Notes: a model not told the origin generated them from the sequence alone. 54,208 nt of DNA from JAUWVG01 sp964633715 (GCA_964633715.1 CAZWHQ010000028.1:1-54208); one strand, 5' to 3'; counted from the first letter of the stretch, positions 1-9,209 are shown. Made by a program: numbers and translations.

Positions 1-50
1 ATCGTCTGGGCGCCTTAGACTCATGACGCTTAAAAGGACTGTGGAAATCG

Positions 51-79
51 GTATTAAATATTTCGTAATTCTTTGTCAA
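51..79 (-). promoter_or_regulatory. Possible sigma70 promoter reading out of the window
   Basis: On the minus strand a perfect TTGACA (79->74) is followed after 17 bp by TAATAC (56->51), a weak -10. It lies just downstream of the TPR-AMIN gene stop and would drive a minus-strand gene to the left of the window. No gene can be seen in bases 1-80. The -10 is poor, so this is only a candidate. Confidence 0.3.
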
Positions 80-80
80 G

Positions 81-2255
81 TCAATTTTTTGCAAAATGTA
101 TCTTAATTCCCCTTTGAGTTTTTTCCACAGAATAGCGTGGATTGCCTTGACTCGCATAAAAAACAACTCGCGCCGTATCGGATTTAAACATCCCCAGACG
201 GACCTCTTGGATAGGCGATTCACCAATCTTAAAACGGCGCCCGCTCTTGATATCGGCAATACCCGTAATATCGAGCACAATTCTGTCCGGATTTGATAGT
301 TCAAAAGTATTGAAATTTAAAGAGTGATCTATTAAAACTTCGATTTCTAAATTGTCTTGACTGACACTATACTCAATCCCATTGATAAAAGACATGGAGG
401 ATGGCACCTCTTTTTTTGGCGCAGGTTGAACGGGTTTGATTTGGGGTTGTTCTAAAATTGGTTCGCTCTGATCACCTTCTTTTAGTTCTTCTTTTTTTGG
501 AGGAACTTTATTCAGCTCTGGCTCTGTTGAATCATAAAAAGTTATTCTTTCTCTCTCTATTTCTTGGATGATATCGTTATCGGCTGAATAGACAATTTTT
601 TTAAGGATCACATCTCTTATGGTCGGTAGAATAGTTAATACATTCATCCCCTCCATTGTATTCACTGTGAGAGAGATACTTGACGTCTCAAGATTATTTT
701 CCCAGACAAGTTGGTCATTAAACTTAATGGCCAAAAGTGGAACCCTGTCAGGGGATGCACTCTCCAGGGTCAGGATAATTCCAATTTTCTTTGCCTGAAG
801 GAAAAACGGCTGTTTGAAATTCTGGTTGCGTTGAAGTGTCAGATTTTTGAAATTTAGTTCCTCTGGTGTATTCAAACTATCAATTTGATCTTTAACTCTA
901 TCTGCCATCTCCGGTTTGTTCAATTTAATATAATTCTGACGCATACCCTTAAGTGTATCCAGATAAGTCGAATCTAAATTCAGGGCCAAGGTAAAAAACT
1001 CTTCGGCATCGTACAGGAAATCTAACTTCTGGTATGACTCACCGATCAGCCGGCAGATTCGAGACAGATCTTTATTCAGTGCTGCAGGAGCCGTACTAAA
1101 GCTCTCTTTTAAATCCTTTCCTACATCAACGATACTCCGATAGCGATTGAGTTTAAATTCGATAAGAACCTTTATATAGTAAGGAAATAAATCGTTGAAA
1201 AAAGTTCCGGGATCGGCTTTAAACAAATTTCTTTCTCTAAGAAAAAGTTCAAGTTCTCCGACTTTTGAATCTACGTTCTCCATATCAAGATATTTACGCA
1301 GATAGGGTTCTGCTTTTTTGAGATCCCCTGATTGTATGATTAAATTTTTTGCCATATTCAAATAGAGTAATTTTTTATAATCGTAAAACTCAGGCAAATC
1401 TATAAGGGTTTCTCCAGTCAGATTCTGATAGAAGTGTATACTTTCGATGGTTTTCAGACTTTGGCGAAAGAGACCGATAGCTCGGTTTAAATTCTTGGCC
1501 TGCGCATATCTCTCTCCAGCAACAAAGTCAGTTTTCGCTTTGTTGTAGTCCATAAATTCTGCCTGCGCCAATTTTTCGTGTCTCTTGCTGATGGAAAGTT
1601 TTCTATTCGCAATGAATTGAGCAAATGTCCGGTAAGCGACGGAGTCTCTAGGCAGGATATCTTCCATGACGGAAAAATCCCCACCATTGATGGCCCAAAT
1701 TTGCATAATTGTCTGTAAGTTATCGTAATTTGTTCTTAGATTCTTTAACAGGCTAAGAGTATATCGCCTGTCTTCCTCGGAAAGTTCAGGCCAATGAGTA
1801 AAAAGAAAACGACCCACTTCAAAATAGGCCTGAGTATCAAACGTCGTCAACCGTGCAGCTTTTTTGTATTCATCCAAGAAATTCACTGTAATTGGCACAA
1901 AATACTGTTGATAGGATAAGGCTTGAGCGAAATAAAAATGACTTTGGTAATAACCTGGATTGAGTTTTATAGAACGGACAAAGTATTGAATGGATTTTTC
2001 AAAATTGGCGTCTCTCTCTTTAACGTTCTTGAAGTCAAGCGTGGCTAATTCAAAATAAGATCTGCCTAGCTCGGTGTAGACTCTGTTGTTATAGGGAAAG
2101 ATCCGATTAGCTTTTTCCAATGTCTGAATTTTTTCTTCGTAATTTCCAATCGTCCTTGTTGAGTTATAAAGATGTATGTTCCTATAAAGACAAATATTGG
2201 CAATTCCAATACCCACCAAAAGTAATAGTCCAAACAATTTCTTTAGACTACTCAT
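81..2255 (-). CDS. TPR-repeat periplasmic protein with C-terminal AMIN domain
   Basis: A 724-residue protein, last gene of the export operon. A short N-terminal membrane segment (about residues 5-22) anchors it. Most of the body is helical TPR-like repeats (for example the stretches around residues 30-110 and 390-460). A Pro/Glu/Lys-rich linker (about 575-618) leads to a C-terminal AMIN domain (about 620-724) with the typical VLDITG and VRLGMF strands. AMIN domains are known from AmiC and PilQ-type secretins, where they bind peptidoglycan or target the protein in the periplasm. A scaffolding or regulatory role in polysaccharide export is inferred from position only. The start at 2255 is chosen over an upstream ATG at 2309 because it leaves an 8-bp overlap (ATGAGTAG) with the preceding gene and has an AAGGCGAG-like ribosome site. 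Confidence 0.8.
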   Translation of the reverse strand: MSSLKKLFGLLLLVGIGIANICLYRNIHLYNSTRTIGNYEEKIQTLEKANRIFPYNNRVYTELGRSYFELATLDFKNVKERDANFEKSIQYFVRSIKLNPGYYQSHFYFAQALSYQQYFVPITVNFLDEYKKAARLTTFDTQAYFEVGRFLFTHWPELSEEDRRYTLSLLKNLRTNYDNLQTIMQIWAINGGDFSVMEDILPRDSVAYRTFAQFIANRKLSISKRHEKLAQAEFMDYNKAKTDFVAGERYAQAKNLNRAIGLFRQSLKTIESIHFYQNLTGETLIDLPEFYDYKKLLYLNMAKNLIIQSGDLKKAEPYLRKYLDMENVDSKVGELELFLRERNLFKADPGTFFNDLFPYYIKVLIEFKLNRYRSIVDVGKDLKESFSTAPAALNKDLSRICRLIGESYQKLDFLYDAEEFFTLALNLDSTYLDTLKGMRQNYIKLNKPEMADRVKDQIDSLNTPEELNFKNLTLQRNQNFKQPFFLQAKKIGIILTLESASPDRVPLLAIKFNDQLVWENNLETSSISLTVNTMEGMNVLTILPTIRDVILKKIVYSADNDIIQEIERERITFYDSTEPELNKVPPKKEELKEGDQSEPILEQPQIKPVQPAPKKEVPSSMSFINGIEYSVSQDNLEIEVLIDHSLNFNTFELSNPDRIVLDITGIADIKSGRRFKIGESPIQEVRLGMFKSDTARVVFYASQGNPRYSVEKTQRGIKIHFAKN

Positions 2256-3732
2256 TCTTCTGTTCTCGCCTTTTTCCCCTTCCGCGCGGCCTGTAATAGG
2301 CTGTGACATAGGTCAGTGTCAAGATGACCGTAAAAAGCAGTTTATTCGCTGGGATGTGAAGGTTAAAATCTGTAAAACTATGAATGCCAATAACAAAAAT
2401 TGATATCAAGCCCCCCAGAACCATTCCTTTTACTTCTGCATCTCTCCTCTTGTACCATGTCAAGAAGGTTTTCGCCACTATAAAGGCAACACCTCCAAGG
2501 AGTAAGAGAATCCCGGCAATACCCAGCTCAGACATATATTCGAAATAATCATTATGCGCATGCCCGAGGAGGCCATATGTCCTTGTCTTGGCATACGCTG
2601 GATAAACGCTGGCAAAGGAACCCAGTCCGGTTCCCACCAATGGAAAATCTTTGATTGTCATCATCACACTCCCCCAGTAGTGAGGGCGTCCTCCAGAGAG
2701 GAGTTCATCCAGGGCAAACCTGTCAATTGTCGCTTGGATGCCCACATACAGACAGATGATTGTGATGAGCAGAAAAGTCACTTGCAGGAATCTTCTGATT
2801 TTCCACCATTGATAACTGATTCTTCCAAAGTAGATGAATGTGACACCGAAAAAAAGAATAAAAGTGAAAATAAGGAGAAAAATCCCGGATCGAGACCGGG
2901 AAAGCATAATCGCCACAGACATGACTAGAACAAGAGTTGTGAGAACAAGATTTGTGAGCATTCCTTTTTCTGTCATTCGTACAATCTTTGCGCTTAATTT
3001 TTCCCCTGCTAGCGTAAAAAGATCGATCCGCGCGATAATTAGCCCTAATGCCAACGGAATGATCATTTCCAGATATCCTGCCAAATGATTTTGATTGACA
3101 AATGTTCCTGTAACCGCTCCTTTATTAATAACTTTTGGGTAAAACAAAATTCTTGGATTGGATCTTTGAAGTTCAAATATTCCATAAAAAGCTTCAAAAA
3201 ATCCAACTCCAATAAGAAGATAGAGTATTCTCTTGATTCGTCGACGGGATGTGACAGTACTAATAATAAGAAAACCCAGGAGGACGTAAGCCAGGATCTC
3301 CATCCCCTCTCGAAAAGTTGCAGAGGGAACCAGAGAGAGGCTTAAAAGTTTGGCCTCGGCCACATCTAAAGAGTTCATGGCTCTGAACTGATAGGAGTTC
3401 GGACTGATCAATTTGACAATAAAAACAGGCAGAGGCATTATCTGCACCGCAAGAAAGAGAAAAAATCCTGCAAAAATTAACTTAAGCCAGCGCATAGATG
3501 AGGAAATTCGTGTGTTAATCCTTGGTTTACGCTTCATAAGGATGTAGGCTGCCATCAAAACAAGAACCGTGAGTTCAATGACAAGAATGGACCATGCATT
3601 GACTGAAGCCGCGGGAAGAGGACTGAATACAATGAGAAACAGGATGCCGTATTCAATGACTTTTTTGTAGAAATCATCCCTTTTTCCTCTCGGCCGATGT
3701 GCGCGCACTCTGTTTTTGTGCTTCAGCTTCAT
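2248..3732 (-). CDS. O-antigen ligase/polymerase family membrane protein (Wzy_C)
   Basis: A 494-residue polytopic membrane protein with about a dozen hydrophobic segments and a basic N-terminus. It has the Wzy_C/WaaL hallmarks: the SRSRSG motif near residue 280 before a hydrophobic helix, and a large periplasmic loop followed by HAHNDYFEYMSELG near residue 390. The family joins polyprenyl-linked glycans, either polymerising repeat units (Wzy) or transferring them to an acceptor (WaaL). Which applies here cannot be told from sequence. It overlaps the phosphatase gene upstream by 4 bp (ATGA) and the TPR-AMIN gene downstream by 8 bp, so all are translationally coupled. A second member of the family lies at 11726-12988; the one here, with the export genes, could be a ligase and the other the polymerase. 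Confidence 0.82.
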   Translation of the reverse strand: MKLKHKNRVRAHRPRGKRDDFYKKVIEYGILFLIVFSPLPAASVNAWSILVIELTVLVLMAAYILMKRKPRINTRISSSMRWLKLIFAGFFLFLAVQIMPLPVFIVKLISPNSYQFRAMNSLDVAEAKLLSLSLVPSATFREGMEILAYVLLGFLIISTVTSRRRIKRILYLLIGVGFFEAFYGIFELQRSNPRILFYPKVINKGAVTGTFVNQNHLAGYLEMIIPLALGLIIARIDLFTLAGEKLSAKIVRMTEKGMLTNLVLTTLVLVMSVAIMLSRSRSGIFLLIFTFILFFGVTFIYFGRISYQWWKIRRFLQVTFLLITIICLYVGIQATIDRFALDELLSGGRPHYWGSVMMTIKDFPLVGTGLGSFASVYPAYAKTRTYGLLGHAHNDYFEYMSELGIAGILLLLGGVAFIVAKTFLTWYKRRDAEVKGMVLGGLISIFVIGIHSFTDFNLHIPANKLLFTVILTLTYVTAYYRPRGRGKRREQKNE

Positions 3733-4544
3733 TGCTGTCCCAACCTATTCCTAGAAAAATTAGGGATTTTGACAAAAAATGTCTTTTTTTTCTTTGTCGG
3801 ATTTATAGGATCTTTAAAAAAAGGAATCTCCCTGTCGTCCACTACAGCTTTTGGATTATGTTCAACAAGGGCCAGGGCCTCTTCTTCTCCAACTTTTCCC
3901 TGAACTTTACGAAAGGCCTTAGAAAGCCTCGTCGCTCTATTGTGCTTGCCGTGGGAATCACTTGCCAGGAAATGGTAGAAATTCCATTCGAGAAATTGAT
4001 AGACCGCCTCTTGGACACTTGTACCATAAAAAGCAGAGAAGCTGCCGCTGTTGGCCTGTGCATAGACGCCCATCTTGATAAGATCATAGAGCAATATTGG
4101 ATCACGCACAAAAACGGAATTTCTCTCCGGGTGTGCAATAATGAGATTTAAGCCTCTGCTGACCAACTCAAAAAACAGGTTTTTCACACCTGAAAAAACA
4201 TGATTTGAGGGAAATTCAACGATCATATACGAGCCTCTGTTCAGCCCAATATAGGGATAATTGCTTTTCATGACATCTATCAGGTTATGAACAAAATGAA
4301 CTTCTGATCCAAGCAGCAAATCGACTTGGATATTGTTTGTTTTTAATATCGGAGAAAACTCACTCCATTTATCCCGTATAAGAAAAAGATCGTCATGAAT
4401 AAAAGGCGGCCGGAAGACGTGAGGAGTCGCAATGATTGTCTTGACACCATCCTGTTCTGCAAATCGTGCCATTTTTAAGGATTCCTCCACATCCGAGGCT
4501 CCATCATCGATACCTGGAAGAATATGGCAGTGAATGTCAATCAT
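3729..4544 (-). CDS. PHP-domain tyrosine-protein phosphatase (CpsB/YwqE type)
   Basis: A 271-residue cytoplasmic protein of the PHP metallophosphatase family that dephosphorylates bacterial tyrosine kinases of capsule and exopolysaccharide systems. Metal-binding residues are visible: DIHCH at residues 3-7 (H5, H7), the GIDDG loop, ATPH (H42), the AHPERN motif near 137 and the SDSHG motif near 195. It lies directly between the autokinase gene (37 bp upstream) and the ligase-like gene (4-bp overlap), the usual partner arrangement. The C-terminus is unusually basic (KKKK run near residue 252). It probably resets the phosphorylated tyrosine tail of the neighbouring kinase. Confidence 0.9.
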   Translation of the reverse strand: MIDIHCHILPGIDDGASDVEESLKMARFAEQDGVKTIIATPHVFRPPFIHDDLFLIRDKWSEFSPILKTNNIQVDLLLGSEVHFVHNLIDVMKSNYPYIGLNRGSYMIVEFPSNHVFSGVKNLFFELVSRGLNLIIAHPERNSVFVRDPILLYDLIKMGVYAQANSGSFSAFYGTSVQEAVYQFLEWNFYHFLASDSHGKHNRATRLSKAFRKVQGKVGEEEALALVEHNPKAVVDDREIPFFKDPINPTKKKKTFFVKIPNFSRNRLGQQ

Positions 4545-4581
4545 TGTATTTTAAGATTTGAAAAGAGAGAAGATTTCAAAT

Positions 4582-6888
4582 TTAATAATCGTCATCATCA
4601 TTGTATTCATATTTTATAGCCTTTTTATAGGGTTCATATGAATACATGTAGTCCTTATAATAGGGTGAGGTATACCCTTTTTTCTTCATCTTAACTTCAT
4701 TAAACACAACACCAATAATGTTCGCTTTAGCCTTATTGAGTTCATGAATAGCTTTAATCAGAGGTTTTCGGGATGTCTTCCCATCTTTAAGAACAAACAC
4801 GACCGCATCGACAAGTGAAGCGATGATGACAGGGTCTATGACCGCCAACACCGGAGGGGCATCTATAAAAACAACATCAAAGTCTTTTTTAACATCTTCG
4901 AGAACCTCATTCATTTTTTCAGAGTTGATCAATTCTGCAGGATTAGGAGGATGAAGTCCACTTGGCAGCAGCCAAAGATTTTCAACCGACGTCTCTTGAA
5001 TCGCATTTTCAACAGAAGAAATTCCAATAAGACAACTGCTCAGCCCGATCCTATTCCTTGCCTCGAAAATCTTATGAAGTCTCGGTTTTCTTAAATCACA
5101 ATCAATCAGAAGAACCTTCTTTTCGAGTTGGCCAAAAGAAATAGCCGTATTGGTCACTGTCGAAGTTTTTCCTTCCTGGGGAAATGAGCTCGTGAACACG
5201 ATCGTCTCAGGAGATTTCCCTGCATGAGAGAATAGAATAGACGTTCTCACGGTCCGATAATCTTCACAGATGTGAAGTTTTGGATAGAAATGATTGATCA
5301 GTTCTATCTCCTTGAGCTCTTCATTTCCATTCGGTGATTCCAAATTCTCCCCATACTGCTCGGATTGATAGTGGTAGTTGTAGTTATTATGGGAATTATT
5401 ATTAGAAAGAGCAGGTATGACTCCCAGTGAAGGCAGTCCAACAAGTTTTTCAACTTCTTCTGGCCCTTTCACCGTATTGTCCAAATAATCTATAAAAAAG
5501 GCCAATCCCGTACCCAGAAAAAGACCCAGAATCATAGCCATGATGATGCTTTTCTTTTTGTTCGGTGAGAAAGGTGAACCGGGAACCAGGGCTGGATCAA
5601 TGATTTTTATATTGCTAGTCTTAAGTCCTCTTAATCTAGCTGAGACGAGGGTTTCACTTTGGCGTGTGGCCAGTCCATTCAATAGGGCGCGTATGTTTTG
5701 AATTTCGATGTCGAGACTATTGTAATAGATCGCATTGTTGTTCATCTCGATGACTTCCCGCCTCTGTTTCTCAAGCTCTTTCTCAAAATTTTTCTCACTG
5801 GACAGTGCCGCTTGATATTCATTTAAAGACGCTTCCTGTGCTTTTTTAAGCTCCGTTGACAAGGAATCCCGGACAGTCGTCAAGCTCCCTTGAAGCTTTT
5901 GCATTTCGGGATGATCGGGTTTGAAGATTTTACTTTTAGTTTGATAATCTTTTTTAAGGTTGATGTACTCAGACCGGAGAGCTGTCAAGAGAGAATTATT
6001 CACAGTAAGGGGAATCGAATCTACATCCATACCCCGAATCTCCCTGTAAAACTGCTCCTTTTTGATACGTTCGAGAATGGCATTCATGTAGGCACTATTC
6101 AAACTTTCAAACGTACCTACGACAGTTTTTTCTGCATCGCTCAAAAAGAGAATTTTCTTATCCTCTCCATACCTTTGCAGTTCTTGCTCCTTAGCTTCCA
6201 GTTCATTTTTTAACTCTGTCTGCTGTTCACTGAGAAATTCAGAAGCCTGTTGTGTTGCATCGTACCTAAGCTCTATCACAAAATCTATAAATTCCTGTAC
6301 GATAGTATTGGCTATATCTGCGGCCAATGATGGTTCTGAGGATGTGAAAAATATATTGACAATTTTTGTATCTTCATCCTGTTGGATGCCCAATCCCTGC
6401 CAGACAACCCAAGCATATCTGGAGTGGGGATCTTCAACTCTCTTTTCTTGAACATTCCCGGACGGCTCTTCCCCTCGAGGAACAATCCACCTAAAGACAA
6501 AATCCTTGATGGTTTGAATCAAAGTCTCTTTCTTCTGGCTTAATCTGCGCACTTCGGGACGGTCTGCGAGCTTCAACTTCCGAGCGACCCTTTCGGCAAT
6601 AGACCGGCTCTGAAGAAGCTTCAGCTGTGTATCCAAATAACCTTCACTTCCATAAGAAGGAGCAAACAGCTCATCCATACTCATAATCGTGCTGACCGGT
6701 GTATCGAGGAGAATTCTTGCCTGAGCTCTATATAGAGGTGTCCTGGTGAACGCGTACACTCCGCCGATGACAACCAAAATCAGAACCGTAGCAACAATGA
6801 TCCACTTCCGCTTCTGTGCAATCTGCATAAAATCGAAAAGATCGAGTTCTTTTTTCTCAGTTTTCGTATTCATGCTGTTAGTGTTCAT
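4582..6888 (-). CDS. Polysaccharide co-polymerase / tyrosine autokinase (Wzc type)
   Basis: A 768-residue inner-membrane protein. It has an N-terminal Wzz domain with the first membrane helix near residues 33-48, a long periplasmic coiled-coil (about 210-420), a second helix near 450-470 preceded by the PGSPFSPNK motif, then a cytoplasmic BY-kinase domain. Walker A (FPQEGKTST), Walker A' (LLIDCDLRKP) and Walker B (VFIDAPP) are all intact. The last 30 residues hold ten tyrosines, the autophosphorylation cluster typical of the family. Wzc proteins set chain length and gate export together with Wza through cycles of tyrosine phosphorylation. Kinase and co-polymerase are fused in one chain, as in Proteobacteria, and the PHP phosphatase follows directly. 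Confidence 0.93.
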   Translation of the reverse strand: MNTNSMNTKTEKKELDLFDFMQIAQKRKWIIVATVLILVVIGGVYAFTRTPLYRAQARILLDTPVSTIMSMDELFAPSYGSEGYLDTQLKLLQSRSIAERVARKLKLADRPEVRRLSQKKETLIQTIKDFVFRWIVPRGEEPSGNVQEKRVEDPHSRYAWVVWQGLGIQQDEDTKIVNIFFTSSEPSLAADIANTIVQEFIDFVIELRYDATQQASEFLSEQQTELKNELEAKEQELQRYGEDKKILFLSDAEKTVVGTFESLNSAYMNAILERIKKEQFYREIRGMDVDSIPLTVNNSLLTALRSEYINLKKDYQTKSKIFKPDHPEMQKLQGSLTTVRDSLSTELKKAQEASLNEYQAALSSEKNFEKELEKQRREVIEMNNNAIYYNSLDIEIQNIRALLNGLATRQSETLVSARLRGLKTSNIKIIDPALVPGSPFSPNKKKSIIMAMILGLFLGTGLAFFIDYLDNTVKGPEEVEKLVGLPSLGVIPALSNNNSHNNYNYHYQSEQYGENLESPNGNEELKEIELINHFYPKLHICEDYRTVRTSILFSHAGKSPETIVFTSSFPQEGKTSTVTNTAISFGQLEKKVLLIDCDLRKPRLHKIFEARNRIGLSSCLIGISSVENAIQETSVENLWLLPSGLHPPNPAELINSEKMNEVLEDVKKDFDVVFIDAPPVLAVIDPVIIASLVDAVVFVLKDGKTSRKPLIKAIHELNKAKANIIGVVFNEVKMKKKGYTSPYYKDYMYSYEPYKKAIKYEYNDDDDY

Positions 6889-6911
6889 TTTGTTGTCAGA
6901 AATATACTCCG

Positions 6912-7751
6912 TTAGAAAATTGTCTCCGGGACAAAGATGGTGTCATTTTCCTGTAAAGGGACATCTTTCTTTCGGCCTTTTAAAATGGCTCGGACATTAA
7001 TTGTCAATGTCTGTTCTGTTCCATCCGGATTTGTTCTTTTTATCCTGACACGTTTCTGTGCTGCCTTGGCAGTAAAACCTCCTTGTTGAATGATGGCTTG
7101 GTGAAGCATCGGGATCTCTGACTTTTTAATCGAAAGAACACCCGGTTTATTGATTTCTCCCACAAAATAAATTTTCACAAGTTCGTCTATTGGTACATTG
7201 ATAATATCATTGTTTTGAAGCGGGATATTTAGCGTGGGATCACCGGCCATAAAATCACTGATCGGGATTCTTAAAGTCCGAGACTTGTTATCCCTCAGTC
7301 TACGAATCACAATAATATTTTCACCGGCACTTTCTGTGATTCCACCTGCTCTGGAAAGGAGAGACAAAAGGGTCTCGGGACCATCCAAATGATATTGGCT
7401 TTGGTTCCCGACAGCACCAAATAGAGAAACTTTTTGGCTTTGGAATTCTATGATAGATACGATCACCTGAGAATCTTGCAGCAATATTTCATCGATTGCT
7501 GTTTTAATCTTTTTTTCCATTTCCAGCCGTGTCAATCCGTTAATATCGATCTCACCGAGGTAAGGGAAAGGAATTGTCCCTTCTTCAGAGACTCTAACAG
7601 TCCGGCTCAATTCAGGATGGTCCAATACACTTATTTCCATCATATCCTGTGGGCCAATTCTGTAGTTTGGAGAAATTGTTACTTGAGACCACAGGAGAGT
7701 CAGGGATGTCATTAACAAAGCAGACAAAAATATACACTTACTCCTTCTCAT
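6912..7751 (-). CDS. Wza-like polysaccharide export protein with SLBB domains
   Basis: First gene of the export operon, 279 residues. A signal peptide (about residues 1-23, ending near WSQ) precedes a Poly_export domain that starts with YRIGPQD and two SLBB repeats (about 105-185 and 190-275). No lipobox cysteine is seen; the only early cysteine is residue 6. E. coli Wza is about 360 residues after processing and ends in an amphipathic helix that makes the outer-membrane pore; this protein stops after the second SLBB domain, so it probably cannot span the outer membrane alone. The start at 7751 is preferred to an ATG at 7802 because GTAGGGAGAC gives a good ribosome site and the signal peptide begins there. 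The kinase gene follows after 23 bp. Confidence 0.9.
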   Translation of the reverse strand: MRRSKCIFLSALLMTSLTLLWSQVTISPNYRIGPQDMMEISVLDHPELSRTVRVSEEGTIPFPYLGEIDINGLTRLEMEKKIKTAIDEILLQDSQVIVSIIEFQSQKVSLFGAVGNQSQYHLDGPETLLSLLSRAGGITESAGENIIVIRRLRDNKSRTLRIPISDFMAGDPTLNIPLQNNDIINVPIDELVKIYFVGEINKPGVLSIKKSEIPMLHQAIIQQGGFTAKAAQKRVRIKRTNPDGTEQTLTINVRAILKGRKKDVPLQENDTIFVPETIF

Positions 7752-7808
7752 CGAAGTCTCCCTACATCGATTGTTGTCTGGCACATCTTTATTTACACTC
7801 ACAAATCA

Positions 7809-7828
7809 AAAAAGAAATATTTCTTTTT
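7809..7828. repeat. 20-bp perfect palindrome in the export-operon leader
   Basis: AAAAAGAAAT followed directly by ATTTCTTTTT forms a perfect palindrome about 60 bp upstream of the Wza-like gene start and about 20-40 bp downstream of the expected transcription start from the promoter at 7856-7885. It could be an operator for a dimeric repressor. Its low complexity (A and T runs) means chance is possible. Confidence 0.35.
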
Positions 7829-7855
7829 ATACAGATTTTGTCCATTCTATGAAAA

Positions 7856-7885
7856 AGTATCACATTGCATAAGAAAAAAAGGAAT
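7856..7885 (-). promoter_or_regulatory. Candidate promoter of the export operon
   Basis: Minus-strand extended -10 (TGT then GATACT, -10 hexamer at 7861->7856) lies 18 bp downstream of ATTCCT (7885->7880), the end of the conserved 69-bp element. There is no TTGACA-like -35, so an activator bound to the conserved element is likely if this is the promoter. The inferred start would be near 7849, giving a leader of about 100 nt. An alternative -10 TATAAA occurs at 7831->7826. Confidence 0.4.
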
Positions 7886-7948
7886 ACTCTCATTCGATGA
7901 ATAGAGGGGTGAATTTGCTTTTCCATTTCTCACCCACAAAGGTGAAAG
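7880..7948 (-). promoter_or_regulatory. Conserved 69-bp upstream element, copy 1
   Basis: This stretch aligns without gaps to 22071-22139 on the same strand at 46 of 69 positions by hand count. Shared blocks in minus-strand order are TCACCTTT, GTGA after an 8-bp spacer from TCAC, AAATTCA then CCC, ATTCATC, and a terminal ATTCCT. Both copies follow the stop codon of a minus-strand gene and precede a -10 box at 17-18 bp, upstream of a polysaccharide operon. The TCAC-N8-GTGA inverted repeat suggests a dimeric regulator site. No named element was recognised. Confidence 0.6.
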
Positions 7949-7997
7949 GATTACAAATCAAGCCCCTTCAGATAGAGGAATTAATAATCCGGAAATG

Positions 7998-9209
7998 TTA
8001 AATTTTATTGAGTGAATCTTTCGAACAGAGCGATTGAATGGATTTAAAAGGGGCCCTCCTGGCCAAAGCGAGGATGACTTCACTCTGCCAATCAAAATTC
8101 CCCTTTCTTTTGATAAGCGGTATCACACCATCATTTCGTGCAATCTGGAACATATTTTCAACCTGGGAATCGCTCAGTTTTTCACAAATTTTTCTGGTGT
8201 AGTAGCCCACTAATATTTCTTTTTGGATCTCTTTTTTCCAGTGTTTCTCGTAAGAAGACAAGTTTTGTGTTGTCAATAGATCTTCTTTGAGTCCATTTGA
8301 AATGATATCAGAGGCAATATCTGAACAGAGCAGGCCAAAAAATATTCCTCCTCCTGTTGTCGTCTTCACCTGGCCGGCAGCTTCACCAACAACAAGCATT
8401 CGATTCCCGTATGATTTTGTTATCAATCCCTGGGCAATCGGTTTAGACATAATTTTTTCCCGACTCAGATCTATCGATGACCTTGGAAACAATTTTTGGA
8501 CAAATTTTTCAAAGTAAACTTGGGGTTCTTTTTTCGCAAGCAAACCGACACGTGCTTTCTCCTTGCTGAGAGGGACCACCCACGCAAAAGCTCCGGGAGT
8601 GACATCTTTCCCTACAAAAATTTCCGGACATCCATTCTGCTCGAATGTGATTTCAGACTGAATTCCGTAGAGGTACTCTTTGGAATACCCTAAACCGAGC
8701 TTTTTGTTAAGCCGGACATCGATTCCAGTAGCCAGAATTAGAGCTTTAGCTCTGAAAGAAACGGTCTGCGATCCCGCAATTTTCGCCTCAATATGAACGA
8801 ATCTTTCATCCGATAAAACATCTATGACTTCATGTTTTAGCTTTATAGTGGCCCCCATGGATAGGGCTTTTTCTGCCAGGTTGTTATCAAATTTCTCACG
8901 ATTGACCACATAAGCAAAAGGTGAGGGGTGAGAATAAACCACTGACGTCATATTCGGAGAGACCATTTTAAAATCTTTGACATCGGTGAGAATGGAATTG
9001 TGGGCTAAATCGAATTTGTCAAAGGCTTCCTTCCCCACTATACCTGTACAAACAACATCCTTTCCTATTTCATTTTTCTTTTCGAGAACTACAACATCTA
9101 AACCTTTCTCAGACAATCTCCGGGCTGAATTGAGACCGCTGGGCCCTCCACCAACAACGACGACATCATGTTCTTTTATCATTTGCTTATAGAAATCTCG
9201 CTGAAGCAT
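7998..9209 (-). CDS. FAD-dependent oxidoreductase, geranylgeranyl reductase-like
   Basis: A 403-residue flavoprotein. The N-terminal dinucleotide-binding motif GGGPSG (about residues 20-25) and the downstream acidic residue in VVLEKK bind FAD; the later VGEAAGQVKTTTGGG motif is the second FAD contact typical of the geranylgeranyl reductase/p-hydroxybenzoate hydroxylase fold. A CTG sequence near residue 56 matches the CxG region of geranylgeranyl reductase-like enzymes. Such enzymes reduce isoprenoid chains of lipids or quinones, but substrate cannot be predicted. The gene stands alone between the two polysaccharide operons, with its own candidate promoter at 9311-9339. A start ten codons in (MIKEHD, 9182) is also possible. 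Confidence 0.8.
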   Translation of the reverse strand: MLQRDFYKQMIKEHDVVVVGGGPSGLNSARRLSEKGLDVVVLEKKNEIGKDVVCTGIVGKEAFDKFDLAHNSILTDVKDFKMVSPNMTSVVYSHPSPFAYVVNREKFDNNLAEKALSMGATIKLKHEVIDVLSDERFVHIEAKIAGSQTVSFRAKALILATGIDVRLNKKLGLGYSKEYLYGIQSEITFEQNGCPEIFVGKDVTPGAFAWVVPLSKEKARVGLLAKKEPQVYFEKFVQKLFPRSSIDLSREKIMSKPIAQGLITKSYGNRMLVVGEAAGQVKTTTGGGIFFGLLCSDIASDIISNGLKEDLLTTQNLSSYEKHWKKEIQKEILVGYYTRKICEKLSDSQVENMFQIARNDGVIPLIKRKGNFDWQSEVILALARRAPFKSIQSLCSKDSLNKI

